Source: Allochromatium humboldtianum
Lineage (GTDB): Bacteria; Pseudomonadota; Gammaproteobacteria; Chromatiales; Chromatiaceae
NCBI RefSeq assembly: GCF_013385175.1
Contig: NZ_JABZEO010000006.1
Location: forward strand, 124,001-188,000
Direction: 5' to 3'
DNA: 64,000 nt
The translations under genes and the position numbers were made by a program. Below are positions 27,269 through 35,640 of this stretch, piece after piece. The notes beneath the pieces were generated by a model. It worked only from the letters and a program-made list of their open reading frames with translations, did not search any database and was not told the origin of the DNA. The first letter of the stretch is position 1. Every line of letters starts with the position of its first letter.

Positions 27269-28656
27269 AACGGCATGAAGTGCAGCAGCAACCGGCCCAG
27301 GCTGGTGCCCTGCTCGGCCCAGCGATGGGCGTCGGTGAGGAAGAACAGCCCCCAAAGCAGCATCAGACTGCCGAGCACGAGCGCCAGCCCCGACAGCAGC
27401 CAGGGTGCGCGCTCGCCGCGTGCGACCCGCCAGAGCGCCACGACCAGCCCAACCACCAGCAGATAGCCGAGCAGGTGCCAGTTCTCCAGCCCCAGGAGCG
27501 TCTGGGCGAAGACGCCCCAGCTATCGTGATAGCCCAACTCGAAGCGTCCGATGAAGGGCAACTGGATCGCCTCGGTGCCGATCTCGATCAGGCCGATCAA
27601 GGGCGCCTCGAATCTCAGACCGATCAGCCAGGCGAGTCCGAAGCCCAGGAAGACCGCCGCGATCAGGCTCAGACCGATCCGACGTCGGCGCGCCTCGACG
27701 AGCATCCAGGCCGGAACCAGGAGCGCCAGCCAGACCGCACCCTCCAGCTTGAGCAGCGGCCAGGTCGCGGCCAGTGCCAGACAGAGCGCTGCCTGACGTT
27801 TGTCGCCGGTGCGCGTCCACTGTAGAAAGGCCATCAGGCTCAGGCCGAGCGCCCCGGCCAGCCAGAGATCGGCATACCCGGCCAGGGCCACATGGGTGTC
27901 GAGCAGGGGCAGCGAGATCAGTCCCCAGAGCGCCGTCAGACTCGTCAACGCCGAGGCGCCCCAGAGACGCGCCTGGCCATAGAACCCCAGCGCCAGCGCG
28001 ATCGCAGCCCCGAGCCAGGGCAGATTGGCGGCGGTCTCGTTCCAATCGCCGGCGGCCAGCGTCGGCCACAGCGACAGACGCGAGACGAGCGCCGGATAGT
28101 GCCAGGCCTCAATGGTATAGACCGCGCCCGTGCCGTCGCCCGCCCAGACCTCGGGTGCAACGAAGGGCGCCAGCCGCCCCAGCTCGGACCAGACGCGCGC
28201 CCGTACCGCCCAGGTGGTCCAGGCATCCCAGGGATACAGCGGCTGCCACCAGACCTCCAGCGCCAGCACCGCGAAGCGCAGTCCGAGCCAGCCGAGCAGG
28301 AGCACCAGGAGCAGGCGCGATCCAAGCTCATGCGCGTCTCGCGGCCAGACTGACCGAAGCGATTGGAGCGTCTCCCGACCGGACGGCCGCCGGTCACGCA
28401 CGGCCCAGCCGAGCGCCAGTGCGAAACCCAGCATCAGTAGCCAGAACGCGACCCGCAGGCCGAGAACCGACAGCGGATAGAGCAGCAGCGCACCGACGAG
28501 CAGTGCCAGCCAATAGCCATAGCCCAATGCCAGCGGCCAGATGCCCGGCGTCCCGTCCGGCCACAGCCGCCGCAGCAGCAGGGCGCCCGCGAGCCAGGGC
28601 AGCAGCAGCGACAGTGCGACGGCGAACCAGGCGATTGGGGTCATGCTCGTATCCAT
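27214..28656 (-). CDS. Polytopic membrane protein, GT-C-like
   Basis: About 480 residues from ATG 28656 (GGAGGA site 8 nt upstream); a longer open frame exists but lies inside the upstream gene. Around 12 hydrophobic helices. The first large loop carries PLYPWDAWTTWAVRARVW, reminiscent of the acidic-loop motif of GT-C glycosyltransferases that use polyprenyl-phosphate sugars. I do not recognise a named family. Starts 4 bp after the stop of the 402-residue membrane gene, so the two are coexpressed. The neighbouring GT2/DUF2304 genes could supply its donor. Confidence 0.75.
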   Translation of the reverse strand: MDTSMTPIAWFAVALSLLLPWLAGALLLRRLWPDGTPGIWPLALGYGYWLALLVGALLLYPLSVLGLRVAFWLLMLGFALALGWAVRDRRPSGRETLQSLRSVWPRDAHELGSRLLLVLLLGWLGLRFAVLALEVWWQPLYPWDAWTTWAVRARVWSELGRLAPFVAPEVWAGDGTGAVYTIEAWHYPALVSRLSLWPTLAAGDWNETAANLPWLGAAIALALGFYGQARLWGASALTSLTALWGLISLPLLDTHVALAGYADLWLAGALGLSLMAFLQWTRTGDKRQAALCLALAATWPLLKLEGAVWLALLVPAWMLVEARRRRIGLSLIAAVFLGFGLAWLIGLRFEAPLIGLIEIGTEAIQLPFIGRFELGYHDSWGVFAQTLLGLENWHLLGYLLVVGLVVALWRVARGERAPWLLSGLALVLGSLMLLWGLFFLTDAHRWAEQGTSLGRLLLHFMPFYVFFLLTLWGRTSTTSA

Positions 28657-28660
28657 GCGC

Positions 28661-29869
28661 TCAGTCCTCCGACTCGACCGATTTGACCCGAAACAAGGTG
28701 CCCAGCCCCGGCTGGGACAACTCGCTCGACACAGCCAGACGCCAGTCACCGAACACCAGTTCGGAGCGCGCCCGATCATGGGCCGTGCGATCGAGCGGAC
28801 TCATCAGGAACACGACATCACCCGGCTCGACCCCGCTCGCGGCATCCAGGGTGGCGCTCAGACGCACGTTGTGCGGGAGCAGATGGTAGCGCGCCCGATT
28901 GGCGCCATAGCTCGCCGGATCGGACGTGACGAGAAAGATCCGCACCGGCTCGGTTCCGAGTCGCGCGCGGATGTCCGCGATGAAGGGATAAAAGCCCTGG
29001 TCCGGCCCCGCGCGCTGGCGTTCGTCGGCCTCGAGTCCGGCATAGAGCGAACGGGTCTGATCCAGGCGCTCCAGCAGCAGCCACTGCCAGCGCGCGTCCA
29101 GCGCCAGCCAGCCGACGAGCAGGATGACGCCATAGGGCGTCCAGGTCCGGAATCCGCGCCAGGGCGGCGCGAGCAGCAGATGGATCAGCGCGGCCAGTGC
29201 GCACCAGACGACCACTGGGATCAGCGGTCGGATCCGGCCTGCGCCCTCTGCCGCATCCGTGAAATTGATCGAGCGCCCCGTCCAACCCAGATCGTGCCGC
29301 CAGTCGTTCCAGGCGAGCGGGAGGATCGCGGACAGGGCTGGGCGGCGCGGCTGGAGTGTCAGCGACTCGAACAGCAGCGGTTCGGCCTCCGGCTCGGAGC
29401 CGACGACGGCCAGACCGACGCCGACGATCAGACCCGCCCAGTTCGGATCATCGGTCAGGTTGACGACACCGGCGCGGCGCTCGTCCGGTGAGATCAGTCG
29501 ATCGAAGGGCTTGCGGGTGGTCACGGACGTGGCCCAGATGACGCGCAGTTCGCGCGTCTGATCCAGCCCGTCGATCCGCCAGCCCAGCCCGCGATAGTCG
29601 CGCGCCTCGAAGGGGCGGATCGCGCCCTGGACCAGGATCAGACCATTGGACGCCGCGCGCTCGACGCGCAGACCGCGTTCGCTCTGGGCGCCCTCGCCCG
29701 CCGTGAGCTGAAGCTCAGGGGCGTCGATCCGAATGGTCGGCCGCGCCGGATCGTCGCTCCACAGATAGACCCCGGCGAGCAGCAGCCACAGACCCAGAGT
29801 GGCGCCGAGCAGCGCGGCGACCAGGGCGAGCGGACGATACCAGGAGGCTTGCAAAACCGAGTGTTTCAA
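28661..29869 (-). CDS. Membrane protein of unknown function in glycan cluster
   Basis: 402 residues. N-terminal membrane helix (LALVAALLGATLGLWLLLAG), an extracytoplasmic beta-rich part (about 35-185), then a few helices near 210-270 and a soluble C-terminal region. No recognised motif. It stands between a GT4 gene (3 bp upstream) and the GT-C-like gene (4 bp downstream) on the minus strand, so a role in polysaccharide or glycolipid assembly is inferred from context only. Confidence 0.7.
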   Translation of the reverse strand: MKHSVLQASWYRPLALVAALLGATLGLWLLLAGVYLWSDDPARPTIRIDAPELQLTAGEGAQSERGLRVERAASNGLILVQGAIRPFEARDYRGLGWRIDGLDQTRELRVIWATSVTTRKPFDRLISPDERRAGVVNLTDDPNWAGLIVGVGLAVVGSEPEAEPLLFESLTLQPRRPALSAILPLAWNDWRHDLGWTGRSINFTDAAEGAGRIRPLIPVVVWCALAALIHLLLAPPWRGFRTWTPYGVILLVGWLALDARWQWLLLERLDQTRSLYAGLEADERQRAGPDQGFYPFIADIRARLGTEPVRIFLVTSDPASYGANRARYHLLPHNVRLSATLDAASGVEPGDVVFLMSPLDRTAHDRARSELVFGDWRLAVSSELSQPGLGTLFRVKSVESED

Positions 29870-29872
29870 GGC

Positions 29873-31024
29873 TCAACCACGCTCCATGAGATCGGTAAAG
29901 ACGCGCTCATACCCCCGTGCCATGCGTTCGATCGAGAGTTGTCCGGCGCGCTCACGTCCACGTTCGGCCAGACGGCGCCGGCGCTCGGGGTCGGCCAGCA
30001 GGGCGCCGATGGCGTGCGCGAGCGCCTCGGCGTCCTCCATCGGGGTCAGCAGACCGTATTCGTCCTGCCCCAGCACTTCGCGCGGGCCATAGGGGCAATC
30101 GGTCGCCACCACGGGCGTGCCGCAGGCCAGCGCTTCCAGCATGGTATAGCCAAAGCCTTCGAACTGACAGGTGTGCACATAGAGATCGGCCTGGCGGATA
30201 TAGGGATAGACGTTCTCGCGATGGCCGACGAAACGAACGCGATCGGCCAGCCCCCAGTCGGCGACCTGACGTTCGAGCGCCGAGCGATCCGGTCCGTTGC
30301 CGACCAGGATCAGGGCGGCCGGCCGGATCGATTGCAAGCGCCGGAAGGCGGCGAGCAGCAGACCGAGATCCTTCTCCGGCGACAGACGCGCGGCGGTGCA
30401 CAGACGGGGCAAGTCGGGCGGCAGTGTTTCCAGTCCAGGCGCGGATTCGGCGGCGAGACGGGCTACGTCGGCGCTATCGATGCCGTTGGGGACGACCACC
30501 GTGCGCCGAGCCGGACCGAGAAAGCGTCGGCTCAGTTCGCGCGCGGTGCCCTGGGAGGGAACGATCATGCGATCGGCCAGCCGTGCCGTGGCGCCGACGG
30601 CCAGCCGCAGGAACAGGTTCCGTCGGCGACCATGCTCGTAGCGGCGCATGTGTTCGTACACCGGGCCGCGGAAGCTGCCGACCGTTTTGATGGGCAGACG
30701 TTGCAGCCGCGTCCCGAAGACGGCGAGCGCCGAGGGGTAGTGCATCATTCCGAGCACCAGATCCGGCTTGGCGCGCGCGATCAGGGGGCCGATGATGCGT
30801 GCGTCGTCATGCAGATCGGACGTGTTGGAGAACCAACCACGCGACAGATGCGCGGCGGTGTCGAGAAAGTCGTCGTAGTCGGGGGGAACCAACTCGCGTA
30901 GAGCGGCGGGCGCGGCGAGCGTGATCCGCCGCACGACGCGGCGATCGAGATGGGTGATCAGATTGCTCGTCGTGCGCTCGGCGCCGCCGAACACGGTGGC
31001 CAGATGCAGGATCAGCAAATGCAT
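29873..31024 (-). CDS. GT4/GT1 family glycosyltransferase
   Basis: 383 residues from ATG 31024; 20 upstream in-frame residues are not family-like. Begins HLLILHLATVFGGAERTTSNL (Gly-rich acceptor loop). The C-terminal half has LSPEKDLGLLLAAFRRL and the EX7E motif in EGFGYTMLEALACGTPVV. Retaining GT-B transferase for envelope glycan. First of the three-gene minus-strand unit (GT4, 402-aa membrane protein, GT-C-like protein) with 3-4 bp gaps. The ribosome site is weak. Confidence 0.9.
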   Translation of the reverse strand: MHLLILHLATVFGGAERTTSNLITHLDRRVVRRITLAAPAALRELVPPDYDDFLDTAAHLSRGWFSNTSDLHDDARIIGPLIARAKPDLVLGMMHYPSALAVFGTRLQRLPIKTVGSFRGPVYEHMRRYEHGRRRNLFLRLAVGATARLADRMIVPSQGTARELSRRFLGPARRTVVVPNGIDSADVARLAAESAPGLETLPPDLPRLCTAARLSPEKDLGLLLAAFRRLQSIRPAALILVGNGPDRSALERQVADWGLADRVRFVGHRENVYPYIRQADLYVHTCQFEGFGYTMLEALACGTPVVATDCPYGPREVLGQDEYGLLTPMEDAEALAHAIGALLADPERRRRLAERGRERAGQLSIERMARGYERVFTDLMERG

Positions 31025-31053
31025 TGGGGGAATCGTCCGCCGGTCGAAAAGCT

Positions 31054-31082
31054 GGGCTGGGCTCACCCGGAGCGCCCAGCCC
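31054..31082 (-). terminator. Probable intrinsic terminator downstream of the Asp-box protein gene
   Basis: GGGCTGGG (31054-31061) pairs perfectly with CCCAGCCC (31075-31082); read on the minus strand the stem is followed by AGCTTTT. It lies between the Asp-box gene and the GT4 gene. The T-run is short, so termination may be partial. Confidence 0.55.
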
Positions 31083-31096
31083 AATAGGCTTCTGGA

Positions 31097-32911
31097 TCAA
31101 TAGCGCGTGAAGACGATGTCCTGCGACTCGATCCGGAATTCGCTCACCCATTCACCATCGATCCACAGCCAGCGGTTCTTGACTGGAACCACGCGTTCGG
31201 GCTGTTTGATGACTTCGCCGGTCATGGGCGCCTTGAACTCGGGCACATGAGCGCGGATGGTGGTGACGACCTCGGCGATCGGTCCCTTGATGGTGATCGC
31301 GTCGATCTTGGCCTCGCTGTACTTGATCTTGCCCATGTTGGACAGATAGATGTTCAGCGGGGTGGCGGCCTTGAAGAAGGGGTCGAGATAGGTGTAGGTC
31401 GTGTTGTAGTCATCGACCTGCATCGCTTTCCAATAGTTCTCGACCCGCTCGCGCAGAGCCGCCTCGCCGGTCTTGGCCTGGCGCTCGCGCTCGGCGCGCG
31501 CGGACTCGGCGAGCGATTTCAGGCTGGATTCGTCGAGTGTCAGTTCGACGAGTTGCTTGCCTTCGAGCGTGTCGTCGGTGTAGCGCTCGGCGATCACGCG
31601 ATAGCCGTCGCCCGCGGCATAGACCGCGTTCGGCTCGTAGCGCAGGCCCAGGTTGACGCCCGACTCATGCGGCAGCGGTACGTCCATGATCGCCCAAGTC
31701 GCGCCATAATCGTTAGAGAGGCTGGCGTAGAGGCCAGAACGGATGTCGCGCCAGTCCTCCCAGACCAGCAGCACCTGTCCGGGCTTCTGGCCAAAGGCGA
31801 CTGAGGGGTTGCGCGCATGGAACAGGGCCAGGAGTTCCGGGTCGCCTGTCCGCGGTTTAACAGCCTTGGACCAGGTCTCGCCGCGGTCGGTCGAATGAAT
31901 CACATAGACATCCTGCTTGTCCTGATCATGCTCACTGCGGTCGCGCCCGCTGACGGCAAGCAGAATATGCCCCTCGTCATCAGCCGCGATGTTCAGGCTG
32001 GCGATGTCGTGTCCACGCAGATCCTCGAAATCGAAGCGCTTCCAGGTTTTGCCGTTGTCGTCGGAGTGTGCACCTTCGAGATGGAAGTCACGCTTGTCGA
32101 GGCCGCGTTGGGAGAGCCAGATCGCGAACCAGCGCGAACCGGAGCGGAAGGCCTCGAAGATCGGCGTGACGTCGGACACATCGTCTGCAACCGTCACGGT
32201 CTCGGCGAATTCACCGCTCGCTGGGCGGAAGCGGGAGACGATGCGCCGTCCATCGACATCGCCCTGCCAACTGAAGACGACCAGATTACCTTGCGGATCT
32301 GAAGCCATGACCGGATAGATGCCGGCCATCACCAGTTCGATCGGCGACAGTTCCTGCTTGGAACGGTCGAGGTTCCGATAATAGAGATTGTGTACGCTGC
32401 CGGTCGGCTGACCGGCCTTCTCGCCGTACCAGAGCAGATGAGTCGAGCCCTTGGCATCGGATTGGGCCACGAAACGCGCCAATGGCTCGGTGTCGGCACC
32501 GATCTCCAGCGGCTTGATCGAAGTTGTGTCGGGGGGCAGGTGGTCGGTATCGAGCAGATAAAGACCCTTGTCGGGATACTTGTCGCGCCAGAGTGCGAGC
32601 GTCCCCTTGTCAGTAGCAGACAGTGTCAGCCCAGAGGGCGCCTGAGCGCGGTCGTCTGGAACCAGCAGACGCTCCTGGCCTTTGGGATCGCGCAATCTGA
32701 GCAGACGATCTCGATCATAGTAGGCGAGCCAGCGTTGCCCCGAAGCGTCCAGGACGTAGTCCCAACCGCTCGTGGCCGCCATGGCCGAATCGCTCAGCGT
32801 CGCGTAAGACGCGGAGGATTCGGTTCGATCAGCGGCGAATGAAAAGCCACCCATGACAAATGCACCTAGGACACAGCCCAGCCCCAGGGTCTTGAATTTT
32901 TGAACGATCAC
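31097..32911 (-). CDS. Exported sialidase-fold (Asp-box) protein with C-terminal NTF2-like domain
   Basis: 604 residues, GTG start with GGGG upstream. Signal peptide (about 1-27, ending SFA-AD). A six-bladed-propeller region contains Asp-box repeats S/T-x-D-x-G-x-T-W: SDDNGKTW, STDRGETW and SNDYGATW. The C-terminal 120 residues (VENYWKAMQVDDYNTTYTYL onward) look like an NTF2/SnoaL-like domain. Sialidase catalytic arginines were not identified, so enzyme activity is not claimed. A periplasmic or surface protein; substrate unknown. Flanked by glycan genes. Confidence 0.75.
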   Translation of the reverse strand: MIVQKFKTLGLGCVLGAFVMGGFSFAADRTESSASYATLSDSAMAATSGWDYVLDASGQRWLAYYDRDRLLRLRDPKGQERLLVPDDRAQAPSGLTLSATDKGTLALWRDKYPDKGLYLLDTDHLPPDTTSIKPLEIGADTEPLARFVAQSDAKGSTHLLWYGEKAGQPTGSVHNLYYRNLDRSKQELSPIELVMAGIYPVMASDPQGNLVVFSWQGDVDGRRIVSRFRPASGEFAETVTVADDVSDVTPIFEAFRSGSRWFAIWLSQRGLDKRDFHLEGAHSDDNGKTWKRFDFEDLRGHDIASLNIAADDEGHILLAVSGRDRSEHDQDKQDVYVIHSTDRGETWSKAVKPRTGDPELLALFHARNPSVAFGQKPGQVLLVWEDWRDIRSGLYASLSNDYGATWAIMDVPLPHESGVNLGLRYEPNAVYAAGDGYRVIAERYTDDTLEGKQLVELTLDESSLKSLAESARAERERQAKTGEAALRERVENYWKAMQVDDYNTTYTYLDPFFKAATPLNIYLSNMGKIKYSEAKIDAITIKGPIAEVVTTIRAHVPEFKAPMTGEVIKQPERVVPVKNRWLWIDGEWVSEFRIESQDIVFTRY

Positions 32912-32993
32912 TTAGAATCCCCGACAGCCAACGTTTGAATCAGAAGTTATTGTAAGGCAATCAAAGATGCAAAATGCTTACGATACTTCCATG

Positions 32994-33020
32994 AAAAAGC
33001 CGCCCGGAGGCGGCTTTTTT
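32994..33020 (-). terminator. Intrinsic terminator after the 369-residue exported protein gene
   Basis: AAAAAGCCGCC, loop CGGA, GGCGGCTTTTTT. T-runs occur on both strands; in context it ends the minus-strand transcript of the 33117-34226 gene about 100 bp after its stop. Confidence 0.88.
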
Positions 33021-33116
33021 GGTCTACTGGTTGGGACAGATGTTGGCCAGTCCTACCAGTAGTCGACGATTTGATCGATCAAGGAGCGATCTAGACGTCA
33101 GAAGGGGTTGCCTTCA

Positions 33117-34226
33117 TTAGGGTTGAACACGGAAGCGGTTGTATTCGTCAGGGCCGAACATGATTGCGTTGTTGTAGGTTCCGCCCACAGCCTCTTCATT
33201 GAAGGTACCGCCGGTGTTGTACTCGAGCTTGATGACGACAGCGCCATCGTCGGTCAGATTTCTGCTGGAGACCTCAGAAATGCCGCCACTGCCAGCCGAG
33301 TCGAATTTGGCCGGAACCCAGGTATCACTGCCAGCCGGCTTCACGACACGGTAATTCCACAAACTGCCCCAGCCTCCCTTGACGAGACGAGCGGCAGTAC
33401 CGTCACTCAGCATGTCGATCGCATCGATACGCCCAACGCAGACCACATCCTGCGGGATGGTACCGGAGATCAGGTTCTCGTCGCGATCGAAGAGGTCGCC
33501 ACGAGCAGAAGTCACGAACTCGATACGAGCACGATAGTTGTTCGCGAAATCAGGATGCTGATCCTGATCGACAGGCGTCACGAAGAAGGCGGTCGTGATC
33601 TCGTCGAAAGGCATCACAGCCACAGGCGAGGGACTCTGCGAAGCCGCGAAGCGGAAGTCGTTGTCATCAGAGCTGTAAGCCTGATAACCCCAAGCTGCAC
33701 CGCTGCCGAACTCAAACACGAAAGCTTCGCCGGCGAGGGTCTCGCCGTCATCACCATCCACGTCGACAGAGGTGCCATCGCTGTTGTCGACGGTCAGGTA
33801 GCCGCGAGCGGGCTGAACATTGCGACCGAGGGCATAGTCACGACCGGACTGCTGCCACTGGTTGTTGATGCTCGGATCGCTGAAGAGCACACCTGCGGTG
33901 TCGTTGGCGAAGACGCCACCCAGGTCGATGGTCTGGATGTCGTTACGGCTGGTCGGCAGGAACTCGTTGTACTCCTCGCAAGGATTCAGGAGGCCCTCGC
34001 CGGCAGCGACGCTCTTGTAGTAGAAGCGGTAGTGCAGGTGAGTTGCGGCGAATTGGCCGTTCTGGTTCCAGTTGTCATCGGTCGTGTTGATGACGCTGAC
34101 GATGGTGGTGACAGTCGGGCTCAGAGCTGCATAGGGGAAGAAGACGGTATCGGCCTGGGCTACACCAACCGCCGAAACGCCGATGGCTGCCGCGACCGCG
34201 GATGCGAGAGTATTTTTTGCGAACAT
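33117..34226 (-). CDS. Exported protein of unknown function
   Basis: 369 residues from ATG 34226 (AGGAG 10 nt upstream). Signal peptide MFAKNTLASAVAAAIGVSAV, cleaved near AQA-DT. The mature part is acidic and Asn/Asp-rich, begins VFFPYAALSPTVTTIVSVIN and has only two cysteines: a secreted or outer-surface beta protein. No family recognised. A near-consensus promoter at 34370-34397 and a strong terminator make it a monocistronic, probably well expressed gene. Codon use is strongly biased to C-ending codons, which also suggests high expression. Confidence 0.75.
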   Translation of the reverse strand: MFAKNTLASAVAAAIGVSAVGVAQADTVFFPYAALSPTVTTIVSVINTTDDNWNQNGQFAATHLHYRFYYKSVAAGEGLLNPCEEYNEFLPTSRNDIQTIDLGGVFANDTAGVLFSDPSINNQWQQSGRDYALGRNVQPARGYLTVDNSDGTSVDVDGDDGETLAGEAFVFEFGSGAAWGYQAYSSDDNDFRFAASQSPSPVAVMPFDEITTAFFVTPVDQDQHPDFANNYRARIEFVTSARGDLFDRDENLISGTIPQDVVCVGRIDAIDMLSDGTAARLVKGGWGSLWNYRVVKPAGSDTWVPAKFDSAGSGGISEVSSRNLTDDGAVVIKLEYNTGGTFNEEAVGGTYNNAIMFGPDEYNRFRVQP

Positions 34227-34369
34227 CGCTGGAGTTCTCCTGTGATTCACACGTTACAAACTGACCAAAGGGTTTGAGTATTCCGGATCTCGTGGACTAC
34301 TCATGCTGGAGTTAGCGGAGGCGCCGCCCATCCGAAACGCATGCCACGCTGGCTCGCGGCTCGTCCAGG

Positions 34370-34397
34370 AGTCTACACCACAAATTGTTGTTGTCAA
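34370..34397 (-). promoter_or_regulatory. Sigma-70-like promoter for the 33117-34226 exported protein
   Basis: On the minus strand: TTGACA (34392-34397), 16-bp spacer, TAGACT (34370-34375). It would give a leader of about 135 nt. The rest of the 34227-34639 gap shows no convincing gene, RNA or repeat. Confidence 0.65.
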
Positions 34398-34639
34398 CCC
34401 ACATCCGTAAATTTAGCGACGCCCGACTGGACCCGCGCCAGCGGAGCGCACCGAAAAAAGACTTAAAAACGAGTTTGTTAGACTGATTTTCAAGCACACC
34501 CACACCTCCTGTTGCAAATTGACAACACCTGACGAAAATGTCGCTCAAGCCGAACTACATGACTTTTTCGCCACAGCAATCCGGATAGCACGAGGCAGCG
34601 CGGTCGTCACCTCCGACGGCGGCGAGGACTCGGAGCGCC

Positions 34640-35599
34640 TCAGAAGATATCCACATCGCCCATCGTATAATACAAAAGATCGCGCGCAATCTCAGCCGAG
34701 ATTGCCGACTCCCAACGCATGTTGGCCACTACGACCGGGGTTTCTGCGCCAGGGACGCCCTGGGCCACCCGATAGCCGTCCGGCAGCCAAGCGCGAATGC
34801 CAGTCCGCCCCAGATCAGACTCCAGACGCGCCACCAGAGCGCGCAAGGCGGCCCCCACACCCGCCGACGGCAACCAGAGGTCGACCAGATTCGGCTCGGA
34901 ACCATCCTCCGAGCAAACACCCCAACCCGCCAGCCGCCCAAACCGGCTCAGACCATAGAGACGATAGCGATGACTGGGGTTGTCGGCATAGCGCCAGCGC
35001 AGATAGGCACGATCGCGCACCAGTCCCAGACGACATTGGCCGCTCAGACGCTCCCAGAGCGCATCGAGGCGCGTATCCTGCCAGTCCAGCGGCGCGGCGC
35101 GCCAGAGGTTGTTCCAGCCGCGCGGCCCCGTGAGACGCGACTCCAGGGCGATCTCCAGACGCTCGTAGACGCCTGAACGTTCGCCGATGAGATAGGGACG
35201 CCAACCCGGAAAACCATAGCGAAACGCCGTCGGCAACCGCTCGGCGATGCGCGCGAGCAGATCGCGCAGCATGAGCGTGAAGAGGTTGTTGCGACCCAGC
35301 CCACCCCGATGCTCGGGATGCACCATCACGTCGCAGACCTGGACGATCGGAATCGGTGCGCCCTCACGCCAGCCGGGCAAGGTCAGCGCACCGGCGTGGG
35401 CGACCAGCCTTCCGGTCTCGTCGAGCGCGACGACCGAGTCGGCGCATCGGTATCCGGCACTCGCAGCGAGTGCACAACTGGCGCCATACTTCCAGCGCCA
35501 TTGCTCGGATGTCCGTTGCTCACCAAAAACGGCGGCGAAGAGCTCGCGCAGCCTGGACTCATCGTCGGACTCGGCAACGCGCAGTTGATATCGATCCAT
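34640..35599 (-). CDS. GNAT-family acetyltransferase
   Basis: 319 residues from ATG 35599 (MDRYQLRVAESDDESRLREL). The N-terminal half is a GNAT domain: GRLVAHAGALTLPG and the acetyl-CoA loop region VQVCDVMVHPEHRGGLGRNNLF. The C-terminal half resembles the second domain of the exopolysaccharide-type GNAT proteins (RDRAYLRWRYADNPSHRYRLY). Probably N-acetylates an amino sugar or protein in the envelope pathway. It is 41 bp downstream of the TPR-OGT gene on the same strand. A larger open frame upstream is shadow of that gene. Confidence 0.8.
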   Translation of the reverse strand: MDRYQLRVAESDDESRLRELFAAVFGEQRTSEQWRWKYGASCALAASAGYRCADSVVALDETGRLVAHAGALTLPGWREGAPIPIVQVCDVMVHPEHRGGLGRNNLFTLMLRDLLARIAERLPTAFRYGFPGWRPYLIGERSGVYERLEIALESRLTGPRGWNNLWRAAPLDWQDTRLDALWERLSGQCRLGLVRDRAYLRWRYADNPSHRYRLYGLSRFGRLAGWGVCSEDGSEPNLVDLWLPSAGVGAALRALVARLESDLGRTGIRAWLPDGYRVAQGVPGAETPVVVANMRWESAISAEIARDLLYYTMGDVDIF

Positions 35600-35640
35600 C
35601 GAAGAATTATCCAGTGGAAGACCCACGTCCGGCAAGCCCT

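Noticed and set aside
34312-34548. Small minus-strand frame with a GGAGG site and GTG start upstream of the exported protein gene
   Set aside because: No similarity recognised, and the likely promoter -35 box of the next gene lies inside it.
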